NCBI RefSeq assembly: GCF_002109325.1
Contig: NZ_CP015348.1
Location: 3,225,501-3,289,500, forward strand
Length of the DNA: 64,000 nt
DNA from: Sporosarcina ureae
GTDB lineage: Bacteria > Bacillota > Bacilli > Bacillales_A > Planococcaceae
Reading direction: 5' to 3'
The position numbers were made by a program, and so were the translations under genes. The number at the start of each line of letters is the position of its first letter. Positions within the stretch are counted from its first letter, which is position 1. Under the pieces are notes generated by a model. That model saw only the letters and a list, made by a program, of their open reading frames with translations. It searched no databases and was not told the origin of the DNA. Below, piece by piece: positions 27,122 through 35,886 of the stretch.

Positions 27122-28234
27122 ATGAAAACGACTGTAAGTATTATCGGACTCGGGTTGATCGGTGGATCCCTTGGTCTAGCATTAAAGCGAAATCCAGAAG
27201 TTCATATTATAGGTTTTGACCGTTCTTACGCTACTGCTGATGAAGCATTTCGAAGAGGAATCATCGATACGGTTGCACCTTCCGCAAAATCAGCCTGTGA
27301 ACAGGCTGACTTTGTTGTTTTTGCGACGCCTGTTAACACGACAGTGGCTCTTTTTGAAGAAGCGGTAGAGTGGGACTTTAAAGAACATGCAATTGTCAGT
27401 GATACAGGCAGTACGAAAAAACCTATTATGGATGCAGCTAAAGCATTGCAAAATAAAGGAATTACCTTCATTGGTGGTCATCCGATGGCGGGTTCTCATA
27501 AGAGCGGTGTATCTGCTGCGATGGAGCATCTCTTTGAGAATGCGTATTATATTCTCACCCCTAATGAAACAACAACTGAAGAACAAATCATGCATATAGA
27601 AAATTTGCTGTCTTCAACTAAAGCGAAATTGATTGTACTACAAGCAGAAGAGCATGATCGCATGACGGCAATTATTAGCCATTTTCCGCATATTGTTGCA
27701 TCTTCTTTAGTCGGTCGTTTAGCTGCACAAGAAGAAGATCAACCATTCGTAAAAAAATTGGCTGCAGGTGGTTTCAGAGATTTAACACGTATCGCTTCGG
27801 CAGATCCTGTCATGTGGCGAGATATTACCATTCAAAATAGAGAAGAATTATTGTCACAAGTGGATGGTTGGCTTCATGAGATGAACTCGATCCGCGATAT
27901 GCTAGAAGAGAATAATCCAGAGCATATTTTTGATTTCTTTGCACAGGCAAAAACGTACCGCGATCAATTGCCTTCCACAAGTCAAGGTGCAACTCAAGGG
28001 GCGCTTTATATGCCATTTGATTTACACATCGACATACCCGATCATCCTGGTATCATTTCCGAAATCACTAAAATTCTAGCAGATTCTAATATTAGTTTGA
28101 CTAATATACGTATCGTCGAAACACGTACAGATGTGTACGGTATTTTGGTTATTAGCTTTCAATCAGCTTCTGAACGTAAGCGAGCTCGTCAAGTGTTGAC
28201 GTCAGAAACGGATTATTCCATGCACGTACTTTAA
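27122..28234 (+). CDS. tyrA: Prephenate dehydrogenase
   Basis: This NAD-dependent enzyme makes 4-hydroxyphenylpyruvate for tyrosine synthesis. The 370-residue product has nucleotide-binding IIGLGLIGGSLG (7-18), SDTGSTK and GGHPMAGSHKSG, and a C-terminal ACT domain (about 297-370, DIPDHPGIISEITKIL), suggesting feedback by tyrosine. ATG 27122 has AAGGAT about 8 nt upstream; the ATG at 27116 is too close. Confidence 0.95.
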   Translation: MKTTVSIIGLGLIGGSLGLALKRNPEVHIIGFDRSYATADEAFRRGIIDTVAPSAKSACEQADFVVFATPVNTTVALFEEAVEWDFKEHAIVSDTGSTKKPIMDAAKALQNKGITFIGGHPMAGSHKSGVSAAMEHLFENAYYILTPNETTTEEQIMHIENLLSSTKAKLIVLQAEEHDRMTAIISHFPHIVASSLVGRLAAQEEDQPFVKKLAAGGFRDLTRIASADPVMWRDITIQNREELLSQVDGWLHEMNSIRDMLEENNPEHIFDFFAQAKTYRDQLPSTSQGATQGALYMPFDLHIDIPDHPGIISEITKILADSNISLTNIRIVETRTDVYGILVISFQSASERKRARQVLTSETDYSMHVL

Positions 28235-28249
28235 GAGGAGGAGAGCGCA

Positions 28250-29545
28250 ATGTCAGAACAACAAACCGTTTCATTTGAAAAACCGGTCCTTCGCGGCACT
28301 TTGCAAGTACCTGGAGATAAATCTATTTCCCACCGTGCCGTGATGTTGGGGTCAATTGCAAAAGGCAAAACGACTATCAGTGGATTTTTGGATGGTGAAG
28401 ATTGTCTGAGTACGATTGAAATGTTCAAACAGCTTGGTGTGAAGATTACTCGTAACGGAACAGATGTCACTGTTGAAAGTCCTGGCATCGCGAATTGGCA
28501 GACACCTGCTAAGGCATTGGATGCAGGCAACTCGGGAACGACTGCTCGTTTAATGCTAGGTATTTTATCAGGATCTTCGGTTACTTCTGAAATGTGTGGA
28601 GACCAATATTTGTCGAAGCGACCAATGAAACGCGTAACAGATCCTTTAGAACAAATGGGTGCTACTATTACGAGTGAAGGGAAGGCGGATTATTTACCTC
28701 TAACTATCACTGGAAAAACGTTGCAGGCCATCGACTATTTAATGCCTGTTGCCAGTGCACAGGTGAAGTCTGCCATTTTACTGGCGGGTCTTCAAGCACA
28801 GGGCACGACTTCTGTTACTGAAATTGCTGTCTCTCGTGATCATACGGAGCGCATGCTAGTCCAATTTGGTGCGGAGCTTGAACAACAAGATAAAGTGATT
28901 CGTATAGAAGGTGGACAGCAACTGACGGGGACTGATGTTGTAGTGCCAGGGGATATTTCATCTGCAGCATTTTTCATGGTAGCAACAGCAGTAGTAGAAA
29001 ATAGTGATGTTTCGTTTCTAAAAGTTGGATTGAACCCTACTCGGACAGGTATACTAGACGTACTGGAATCGATGGGTGTAGAGATCGAACTATCGGATGA
29101 ACAAGGGTTTACAGGTGAGCGCTACGGTACTGTGCGTATCCGACATTCTAAACTGCGAGGGACGGAAATTGGTGGCGAATTGATTCCAAGACTGATCGAT
29201 GAACTTCCCGTACTTGCATTGTTGGCAACACAAGCGGAAGGAAAGACCGTGATCAAAGACGCGGAAGAACTTCGTGTTAAAGAGACGGACCGTATTGAAG
29301 CAGTTGCTACAGAATTGCGGAAACTCGGAGCGAATATCGAGACCACACCGGATGGAATGATTATACAAGGACCGACACCTTTAACGGGAGCTACACTGCA
29401 ATCATACGGTGACCACCGTCTTGGAATGATGGCAGCCGTTGCAGGATTGATTACGTCTAGTCCTGTTCAAATCGATAATCCATCTTGTATTGCTATTTCC
29501 TATCCACACTTTTTCGAAGATCTATCGGAGCTAGTGAATCAATAA
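28250..29545 (+). CDS. aroA: 3-phosphoshikimate 1-carboxyvinyltransferase (EPSP synthase)
   Basis: This is the shikimate enzyme that joins PEP and shikimate 3-phosphate (aroE in B. subtilis). The 431-residue product shows VPGDKSISHRAVMLG, DAGNSGTTARLMLG and KETDRIEAVATEL. Bases LDAGNSGTTAR with a Gly-Thr-Thr core are typical of class II-like enzymes from Gram-positives (inference). AAGAGGAGGAG precedes ATG 28250. It closes the aromatic block. Confidence 0.97.
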   Translation: MSEQQTVSFEKPVLRGTLQVPGDKSISHRAVMLGSIAKGKTTISGFLDGEDCLSTIEMFKQLGVKITRNGTDVTVESPGIANWQTPAKALDAGNSGTTARLMLGILSGSSVTSEMCGDQYLSKRPMKRVTDPLEQMGATITSEGKADYLPLTITGKTLQAIDYLMPVASAQVKSAILLAGLQAQGTTSVTEIAVSRDHTERMLVQFGAELEQQDKVIRIEGGQQLTGTDVVVPGDISSAAFFMVATAVVENSDVSFLKVGLNPTRTGILDVLESMGVEIELSDEQGFTGERYGTVRIRHSKLRGTEIGGELIPRLIDELPVLALLATQAEGKTVIKDAEELRVKETDRIEAVATELRKLGANIETTPDGMIIQGPTPLTGATLQSYGDHRLGMMAAVAGLITSSPVQIDNPSCIAISYPHFFEDLSELVNQ

Positions 29546-29572
29546 AGTAGAATAGAAAGCTCAGGTGAAGAA

Positions 29573-30835
29573 ATGAATGTACTGCAGGAATTGGAGCAAA
29601 TTTTACTCGACGGAGATTTAGATGCTCTACAAGATAAAATACAGAAACTGCAAGCGGCGAATGAATATGATGCTCTATATGATGTCGCGAATATGTTAGT
29701 CGAATATGGATTCGTCGGACAAGCAGACGGGATATTCTCAGAGCTACTAGTAGTGTTCCCGGATGAAGCGCAGCTGAAAATAGATCGAGCTGCTGCTTTG
29801 CTTGAACTGGGTGAAGAGGATGAAGCGCTATTATTGCTAACGGATATCTCACCAGACGAGGAAGAGTATGTTCAAGCATTGCTAGCGCAGGCGGATTATT
29901 ATCAAATGCTTGGCCTTGCCGAAACAGCATTAGCTAAAGTACGGGAAGCTGCAGAACTGGCTCCTCACGAACTGGTAATCCAGCTAGCGCAAGCGGAGCT
30001 TCTATTGGACTCAGGAAGATACAGTGAATCGGTGAGAATTTATCAGAAGCTTCACGAGTCATCTGACGAGGTTGCGGGCGTACGTCTGTCTTCACGTCTT
30101 GCCGAAGCTTACAGCGCAGGTGCTGCGTATGAAGAAGCCATACCTTTCTATGAGGAATTACTTGAGAATGCATCAAATCCTGAAGAATTATTCGGATTGG
30201 CATTGGCTTACTACCAAACTGCACGCTATTCGGAAGCCGTAACGCGTCTCGAGCAATTAATTGAAATGGATCCAGATTATTTCTCGGCCTATATGCTAGC
30301 AGGTCAAAGTTATGCCCAGCAAAATGAAGATGACAAAGCCTATGAACTGTTCCAAAAAGGTATTGAGCGTGATGAATTTGATAAAGAATTACAACTCGCT
30401 GCAGGTAAATCTGCTTTAAAACTGCAAATGCCTGAACAAGCAGAAATGCATTTGAAAGAAGCACTCGTACTGGATCCGGAATATATCGATGCTCTCGTAA
30501 CGCTTGCTGCAGTCTACGAAAATCAGGAAGAGGACGAGGCATTAATTGAATTGCTACTGTACGCAGAAGCAGATCAATTGGAGATTCCTTTACTCGATGC
30601 TTTTCTTGCATATGCCTATGAGCGTAAGGAAGATTATAAAAAAGCGAATGAAATGTATTTGAAAGCATATGATGGGATGAACGAAGATGCTGCTTTCTTA
30701 GATCAATATGCACGATTCTTGCTAGAGGAAGGCAAACGCGAAGAAGCATTGCCGATTATTCAGCAGCTAGTTAGAATTGCACCGCATGAAGAAGAATGGA
30801 CAGCATATATCGCGCAATCTGAAGAGGAGGGGTAA
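29573..30835 (+). CDS. ypiA: TPR-repeat protein YpiA
   Basis: The 420-residue acidic protein is made almost entirely of tetratricopeptide-like repeats of about 34 residues, for example AYSAGAAYEEAIPFYEELLE and LAYYQTARYSEAVTRLEQLI. It probably acts as a scaffold for protein contacts; no catalytic motif is seen. It lies directly after aroA and before ypiB as in B. subtilis. The long open frames on the opposite strand are shadows of its codon use. Confidence 0.9.
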   Translation: MNVLQELEQILLDGDLDALQDKIQKLQAANEYDALYDVANMLVEYGFVGQADGIFSELLVVFPDEAQLKIDRAAALLELGEEDEALLLLTDISPDEEEYVQALLAQADYYQMLGLAETALAKVREAAELAPHELVIQLAQAELLLDSGRYSESVRIYQKLHESSDEVAGVRLSSRLAEAYSAGAAYEEAIPFYEELLENASNPEELFGLALAYYQTARYSEAVTRLEQLIEMDPDYFSAYMLAGQSYAQQNEDDKAYELFQKGIERDEFDKELQLAAGKSALKLQMPEQAEMHLKEALVLDPEYIDALVTLAAVYENQEEDEALIELLLYAEADQLEIPLLDAFLAYAYERKEDYKKANEMYLKAYDGMNEDAAFLDQYARFLLEEGKREEALPIIQQLVRIAPHEEEWTAYIAQSEEEG

Positions 30836-30836
30836 G

Positions 30837-31397
30837 ATGAATGCCATGGTTCCTGTAGCTGCCAAGAAAGAATTTTTAAGGTGGTTTTTAAAGCGCTATC
30901 GATTAAAGCGACGGGAATGTGTATGGATTTTAAATTATCTTCTCAGCAACGAACATTTATTGACGAATGTTCACTTCACAGATGAAGCTCATCACTGTCC
31001 GCGTGCTATGATCATTTCCACAACAGAAGTGGATAGTATTCCCTTCCGTTTCTACAAGGGGAGTTTGATGACAGCAGACGCAGAAAAATCATTTCACGAC
31101 CTTAGGCTGCATCCAGATGAAGATATGTTCATCCAACTGAATTTCAAAAACAGCAATAAGTGTCCGGAGTATGCGAGTGTGGCGGAAGAGAATCCTTATT
31201 TGCCTGAAGATCTCTTGAAGAAAAAGAAGGACCAGCAAATAGCGGAAAAACTTCTCGAAGAGAGCTTCACCTTGACGACCAATGAAATGTTGCTGAAGAA
31301 AATCGACGAAGCGCTAGACAAAGGCGACCGTGAGCTATTCATCAGCTTAACGGCTATGCTGAATGAAATGAAAAAAGATAAAGACATTCACCAATGA
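30837..31397 (+). CDS. ypiB: YpiB family protein (UPF0302)
   Basis: The 186-residue protein matches YpiB (179 in B. subtilis): an N-terminal basic helical domain (KKEFLRWFLKRYRLKRRECV) and a short C-terminal IDEALDKGDRELFISLTAML segment that resembles an IDEAL domain. The function is unknown; IDEAL domains occur in proteins that bind partners in Bacilli. GAGGAGGGG is 4 nt before ATG 30837. Confidence 0.9.
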   Translation: MNAMVPVAAKKEFLRWFLKRYRLKRRECVWILNYLLSNEHLLTNVHFTDEAHHCPRAMIISTTEVDSIPFRFYKGSLMTADAEKSFHDLRLHPDEDMFIQLNFKNSNKCPEYASVAEENPYLPEDLLKKKKDQQIAEKLLEESFTLTTNEMLLKKIDEALDKGDRELFISLTAMLNEMKKDKDIHQ

Positions 31398-31482
31398 TTT
31401 CGCCCTTCGCGGTGGAATCATTGGTTTGCGTTGAGGGAACATATGCGCTAAACTTTACTAAGTAATGTAAGGAGGAATGACA

Positions 31483-31932
31483 ATGAACTGGGTTCCGAAG
31501 GATGTAGATACCTACATAAATCAGAAAGAATATATCGATACAATCGTTGTGCCTTTGATTGCCATAGATACGCGACCTGAAACTATGAAAAACAGCGCTT
31601 CCTCTTCCGAATTCTTGATGAATCTTTCCATGTTCATCGAGAAGCAGTTCAAGGGGCGTATGATGTTCATGCCGCCTGTGTCCTATACACAGTCGACAGA
31701 CTTGCAGCAAATGGCAGATACGCTGTCAGAGGACTTGCAGAAGTCTTCCTTTACGCATGTTTTCTATCTCACGACGGATCCGAAGTGGACAAGCGTCACG
31801 GTGGAGGGTAAGATTGTCTGGCTGCCGTCTATCCCACTAGAGACAATGGATAACCATCTACGTCAGACCATCATGGAAGACCAGCTACGGCAAGTTCTGA
31901 CACACTTCATGGAGAGTTGGAACGTGCAGTGA
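31483..31932 (+). CDS. ypiF: YpiF family protein (DUF2487)
   Basis: The 149-residue protein matches YpiF in size and position upstream of qcrA. Segments NWVPKDVDTYINQKEYIDT and VFYLTTDPKWT are typical. No known activity. GGAGG (31471-31475) has 7 nt to ATG 31483; the ATG at 31477 is one base after it and so unlikely. Confidence 0.88.
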   Translation: MNWVPKDVDTYINQKEYIDTIVVPLIAIDTRPETMKNSASSSEFLMNLSMFIEKQFKGRMMFMPPVSYTQSTDLQQMADTLSEDLQKSSFTHVFYLTTDPKWTSVTVEGKIVWLPSIPLETMDNHLRQTIMEDQLRQVLTHFMESWNVQ

Positions 31933-32381
31933 GAAGCTGGTTGCGATTAGTGAATAATTTCTAAGTTTTGGGGAGAATTTGTGCTTTGGAGGCGACCCTT
32001 TAATCGTTGCGATAAAAGTGGAAGGTATTTCTTGTGGTCGATTCAAGCTGAGGCAGTAATCGATTTGGAAATTGAATTTGAACTATGTTAAACTTTAATC
32101 TGTATACGTATTAAAAGTAAGTCCGAAGACAACGCTAATTAACACAAAGTAATCATTCAGAAATACCGCTACCAAGAGGATGCAAGCACTATTTTGTACT
32201 TATTTAAAGAACTATGTCGGTTTGTCACCAAATCTTAATATTTGTCCACAAACTTAAGCACCTACTAAAAGCATTATTGAATTTAGTTTCATATTGATAT
32301 ATCATAGATATGTCCTAGTATTACAATTAGCAAAAGAATGTCCGTGGGACTGACTTTGGAGTAAGAGGAGGGAAATTACTG
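31933..32381 (+). other. 449-nt upstream region of the qcr operon, no gene
   Basis: No coding frame with a ribosome site was found. Two candidate sigma-A promoters are present: TTGAAC-N17-TGTATA (32078-32106) and TTGAAT-N17-TATCAT (32277-32305). The long untranslated stretch suits regulation by growth phase or oxygen; in B. subtilis qcr responds to AbrB, Spo0A and CcpA, but I did not identify their sites here. Confidence 0.5.
32277..32305 (+). promoter_or_regulatory. Candidate sigma-A promoter of qcrABC
   Basis: TTGAAT (32277-32282), 17-nt spacer, TATCAT (32300-32305), about 77 nt before qcrA. Confidence 0.45.
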
Positions 32382-32882
32382 ATGAGCAATAAAGTGTCAA
32401 GACGCACGTTCCTAAGTTATACATTAATGGGAACTGGTGGGTTCATGGCCTCTGCAATGCTGATGCCGATGATTCGTTTCGCAATTGATCCCGTTCTGGC
32501 TAGTGCCGGCGGTTCCGACATGATTCCAACACCGCAAAAAGAAGCCGATCTTTCAGAAGTACCGGTTCGTGTAGACTATACAATCAAAGATCGACAAGAT
32601 GCATGGTATACTTCTGACGAATCTAACACGGCTTGGGTCTACAAAGAAGGCGACAAAGTCATAGCACTTTCTCCAGTCTGTAAACACTTAGGGTGTACTG
32701 TAAACTGGGAAGGCGACGAGCATAAAAACGAGTTTTTCTGCCCTTGTCACGCTGGACGTTACAAGAAAAATGGTGATAACATTCCAGGAACACCGCCACT
32801 TGGACCGCTTGATGAGTTTGAAGTAGAAGTCATCGACGGATTTGTCTATCTTGGTGGAGTAATACCGAACACATTAGTCTAA
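32382..32882 (+). CDS. qcrA: Menaquinol:cytochrome c reductase, Rieske iron-sulfur subunit
   Basis: This is the [2Fe-2S] subunit of the b6c/bc-type complex. The 166-residue product has an N-terminal SRRTFLSY twin-arginine-like motif before a membrane segment, and both cluster ligands CKHLGC and CPCHAGRY. The GTPPLGPL proline loop is typical. AAGAGGAGGG precedes the ATG. It is first in the qcrABC operon. Confidence 0.97.
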   Translation: MSNKVSRRTFLSYTLMGTGGFMASAMLMPMIRFAIDPVLASAGGSDMIPTPQKEADLSEVPVRVDYTIKDRQDAWYTSDESNTAWVYKEGDKVIALSPVCKHLGCTVNWEGDEHKNEFFCPCHAGRYKKNGDNIPGTPPLGPLDEFEVEVIDGFVYLGGVIPNTLV

Positions 32883-32904
32883 AGGGTAAGGGGGTACGAC
32901 CGCA

Positions 32905-33579
32905 GTGTTAAATAAAATTTATGATTGGGTGGATGAACGGTTAGATATCACACCAATTTGGCGAGATATCGCTGACCACGAAGTACCTGAGCACGTAAAC
33001 CCTGCACATCATTTTTCTGCATTCATCTATTGTTTCGGAGGTTTGACGTTTTTCGTAACGGTTATCCAAATCTTGTCTGGTATGTTCCTGACAATGTATT
33101 ACACACCGGATATTGAAAACGCATGGAAATCAGTTTTCTACCTTCAAAATGATGTTGCATTCGGTGAACTTGTGCGAGGGATGCACCACTGGGGAGCTTC
33201 GTTAGTTATCGTAATGATGTTCCTACATACTTTGCGTGTATTCTTTACAGGGTCTTATAAGAAACCTCGTGAATTGAACTGGATCGTCGGAGTGTTAATC
33301 TTCGGCGTCATGCTAGGTCTAGGTTTCACAGGCTATCTATTGCCTTGGGATATGAAAGCTCTATTTGCAACAAAAGTTGGGATTGAGATTGCCGCGTCAG
33401 TACCTTTCATCGGAGAACAGATTAAAATCCTTCTCGCGGGTGATTCCACGATTCTAGGTGCACAGACGTTAACAAGATTCTTCGCGATTCATGTATTTTT
33501 CCTACCAGCTGCTTTGCTTGGGTTGCTTGCAGCACACTTTATCATGATCAGAAGACAAGGTATTTCCGGACCACTATAA
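32905..33579 (+). CDS. qcrB: Menaquinol:cytochrome c reductase, cytochrome b subunit
   Basis: The 224-residue protein is of cytochrome b6 type, exactly the length of B. subtilis QcrB. It has four membrane helices with haem-ligating histidines (RGMHHWGASLV, FLHTLRVFF, FAIHVFFLPA) and the GFTGYLLPWD motif; an extra Cys seen in b6-type proteins is not obvious. The start is GTG 32905 after AAGGGGGT. It is co-transcribed with qcrA and qcrC. Confidence 0.97.
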   Translation: MLNKIYDWVDERLDITPIWRDIADHEVPEHVNPAHHFSAFIYCFGGLTFFVTVIQILSGMFLTMYYTPDIENAWKSVFYLQNDVAFGELVRGMHHWGASLVIVMMFLHTLRVFFTGSYKKPRELNWIVGVLIFGVMLGLGFTGYLLPWDMKALFATKVGIEIAASVPFIGEQIKILLAGDSTILGAQTLTRFFAIHVFFLPAALLGLLAAHFIMIRRQGISGPL

Positions 33580-33630
33580 GAACCAGTTTTATGGTTAGGG
33601 TCATCTGAAATTTAAGAAGGAGGGAATAAC

Positions 33631-34398
33631 ATGCACCGCGGAAAAGGGATGAAATTTGTTGGGGATTCGCGCATCAAGGCTTCAGGCAAGATGGCGAATA
33701 CACCAAAAGACTACTCAGAATATCCGGGTAAAACCGAAGCATTCTGGCCAAACTTTCTATTGAAAGAGTGGATGGTTGGAGCGGTTTTCTTAATCGGCTA
33801 TCTAATCGTTACTCTTGCACACCCGTCACCGCTTGAGCGTCAAGCGGACCCGACGGATACAATGTATATACCGATACCAGACTGGTATTTCCTATTCATG
33901 TATCAGCTATTGAAATATGAATTCGCTTCCGGTCCTTATAACGTGATCGGTGCGATCGTCATTCCAGGATTGGCATTTATGGCATTAATGCTAGTTCCAT
34001 TCATGGATACAACGAAAGAGAGACGTCCATTTAAGCGTCCGTTGCCAACAGGCTTCATGATTCTTTCATTCTTGGCGATCTTCTACTTGACTTGGGAATC
34101 AGTCGAAAACCACGACTGGGAAGCAGCAAAAGTTCAAGGTGCAATCGTTGATGAAGTAGAATATGATGAAACAGCAGAAGGGTATGAGATTTATCAGGGC
34201 TCTTCCTGTATTGGCTGTCACGGTGACTCTTTCCAAGGTGGATTGGGCTTGCCGTTAACTAACACAGGTATGACACCTGAAGAAATCATCGAAATCGCTC
34301 ATGATGGCCGAGGTTCAATGCCTCCTGGTACATGGGAAGGTTCAGATGAAGATCTTCAAGTACTTGCTGAATTTATATCTGAGCTAGAAACGAAGTAA
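33631..34398 (+). CDS. qcrC: Menaquinol:cytochrome c reductase, subunit IV-cytochrome c fusion
   Basis: The 255-residue protein joins a b6f subunit IV-like membrane part (about 1-165, with WYFLFMYQLLKYE) to a C-terminal cytochrome c domain with CIGCH haem site near residue 190 and distal Met (GRGSMPPG). This fusion is characteristic of Bacillus qcrC. AAGGAGGG precedes ATG 33631. A terminator follows. Confidence 0.97.
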   Translation: MHRGKGMKFVGDSRIKASGKMANTPKDYSEYPGKTEAFWPNFLLKEWMVGAVFLIGYLIVTLAHPSPLERQADPTDTMYIPIPDWYFLFMYQLLKYEFASGPYNVIGAIVIPGLAFMALMLVPFMDTTKERRPFKRPLPTGFMILSFLAIFYLTWESVENHDWEAAKVQGAIVDEVEYDETAEGYEIYQGSSCIGCHGDSFQGGLGLPLTNTGMTPEEIIEIAHDGRGSMPPGTWEGSDEDLQVLAEFISELETK

Positions 34399-34401
34399 GA
34401 A

Positions 34402-34430
34402 AAAAGAGTCAGGAAACTGGCTCTTTTTTT
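34402..34430 (+). terminator. Terminator of qcrABC
   Basis: AAAGAGTCAG pairs with CTGGCTCTTT around a GAAA tetraloop and runs into a T tract. Confidence 0.9.
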
Positions 34431-34490
34431 CTATCTATTTATACGTAACCAAATTATACATAGAAGTAGTATATTCCAATGGAAGTGGTG

Positions 34491-35102
34491 ATGTTTTTGC
34501 GAATGTTATGGGCACAAATCTGGATGATTCTTTCACATAAATCATTCTTATGGATTCTTCTTTTCATTAATATATTAGGGTCTGTGTACGGATATGATTG
34601 GTATATGTGGCAGCTGGAAATTACCGAGCCAAAGTTTTGGATTTTCGTACCGGATAGTCCGACCGCTACATTATTCTTTTGTTTCGCTATCATCGGCTGG
34701 CTACTCAATCGAAACTTCAAACTGATGGAAGCTCTCGCACTCATTACGCTGATCAAATATGGATTATGGGCAGTGGCAATGAACTTGCTGACACTTGTCG
34801 TAACGGGTTCGATCGGCTGGGTTGGTTGGATGCTGATTGGTTCTCACTTCGCAATGGCATTGCAAGGCATTCTGTATTTACCGAAATATAGATTCACTGG
34901 GTGGCATATTGCCATTGCCGCAATTTGGACACTTCATAACGATGTAATTGATTATGTGTTTGGGCAAATGCCCATTTACCGTGACTTGACGCAATTCAGT
35001 CCGCAAATCGGTTATTTCACATTTTGGTTATCGATCGCTTGTATTGTAATTGCAATATGGGATTATAGATCAAGATTGAAAGCACGGGCTTTGAAAGCGT
35101 AG
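34491..35102 (+). CDS. ypjA: Membrane protein YpjA (DUF1405)
   Basis: The 203-residue protein has about five to six membrane segments, with ILLFINILGSVYGYDWYMWQL and conserved WTLHNDVIDYVFGQ. It corresponds to YpjA downstream of qcrC in B. subtilis (about 180 residues). Function unknown. The start is uncertain: ATG 34491 has GGAAG 5 nt upstream, while ATG 34479 would add four residues. Confidence 0.82.
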   Translation: MFLRMLWAQIWMILSHKSFLWILLFINILGSVYGYDWYMWQLEITEPKFWIFVPDSPTATLFFCFAIIGWLLNRNFKLMEALALITLIKYGLWAVAMNLLTLVVTGSIGWVGWMLIGSHFAMALQGILYLPKYRFTGWHIAIAAIWTLHNDVIDYVFGQMPIYRDLTQFSPQIGYFTFWLSIACIVIAIWDYRSRLKARALKA

Positions 35103-35174
35103 CTAATAGTTGCAGTAACCAAGCAAACATTATAAAATGTAGGATAGAGAGAAAGAGAAAGGGGAGAGATCGAC

Positions 35175-35843
35175 GTGTTCTGGATTTACTTTGCCGTCAT
35201 TTTATTGCTACCGATTTACGCGCAATTTAAAGTGAAAAGCACATATAAAAAGTATTCGAAGATCCGTTCTACTTCTGGGATGACCGGTGCTCAAGTAGCG
35301 AGACTTATCCTGGATCAAAATGGTTTACATGATGTGAAAGTTGTGGAGAGCCAGGGGTTCTTAACGGATCACTATAATCCATTGACAAAAATCGTGGCAT
35401 TGTCTACGAGTAACTATCACGAATCATCTGTTGCAGGTACAGCAGTAGCTGCGCACGAAGTTGGTCACGCTATTCAAGACAAAGAGGCTTACTCTTTCTT
35501 GCGCTTCCGCCACAGATTGGCGCCAGTCGCAAGTATAACTTCTAACGCATCTTGGGTATTCATCATGATCGGAATTATCTTCTCAAGCATGAATTCTTTG
35601 CTAGGGATCGGAATTGTGTTGATGGCAGTCGGTGTATTGTTCCAAATTGTTACATTGCCTGTAGAGTTTAATGCATCTTCACGTGCGATGGACCAGATCG
35701 TTCAACTTGGAATTATCCGCAACGACGAAGAGCCACAAGCGAAAAAGGTATTAAGTGCAGCAGCGATGACATATGTTGCCGCAACTGCAGTAGCTGTTCT
35801 AGAATTAGTACGTTTAGTACTAATCTTTACAAGCCGCGACTAA
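35175..35843 (+). CDS. Membrane zinc metallopeptidase (YugP family)
   Basis: The 222-residue product has an N-terminal membrane segment, a zinc site HEVGH near residue 95 (AAHEVGHAIQD), and two C-terminal membrane segments; EFNASSRAMDQ supplies a third ligand. It belongs to the YugP/DUF neutral zinc metallopeptidase family. In B. subtilis the sporulation gene ypjB occupies this place, so the gene content differs. The start is GTG 35175 after AAAGGGGAG. Confidence 0.9.
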   Translation: MFWIYFAVILLLPIYAQFKVKSTYKKYSKIRSTSGMTGAQVARLILDQNGLHDVKVVESQGFLTDHYNPLTKIVALSTSNYHESSVAGTAVAAHEVGHAIQDKEAYSFLRFRHRLAPVASITSNASWVFIMIGIIFSSMNSLLGIGIVLMAVGVLFQIVTLPVEFNASSRAMDQIVQLGIIRNDEEPQAKKVLSAAAMTYVAATAVAVLELVRLVLIFTSRD

Positions 35844-35850
35844 TAAACAG

Positions 35851-35886
35851 AAAAATCCTTCTGCTGATATAGCAGAAGGATTTTTT
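35851..35886. terminator. Bidirectional terminator between the metallopeptidase gene and ypjC
   Basis: A perfect stem AAAAATCCTTCTGCT / AGCAGAAGGATTTTT with a GATAT-type loop, with T-runs on both strands, serves the two convergent genes. Confidence 0.93.

Noticed and set aside
29934..30749. Long open frame (271 codons) on the minus strand
   Set aside because: It lies wholly inside ypiA, has no ribosome site, and its composition (His, Leu, Arg rich) is a shadow of the acidic TPR codons on the plus strand.
31391..31424. Inverted repeat at the ypiB stop (CCAATGATT / AATCATTGG)
   Set aside because: No T-run follows on either strand, the loop is long and it overlaps coding sequence, so it was not called a terminator.
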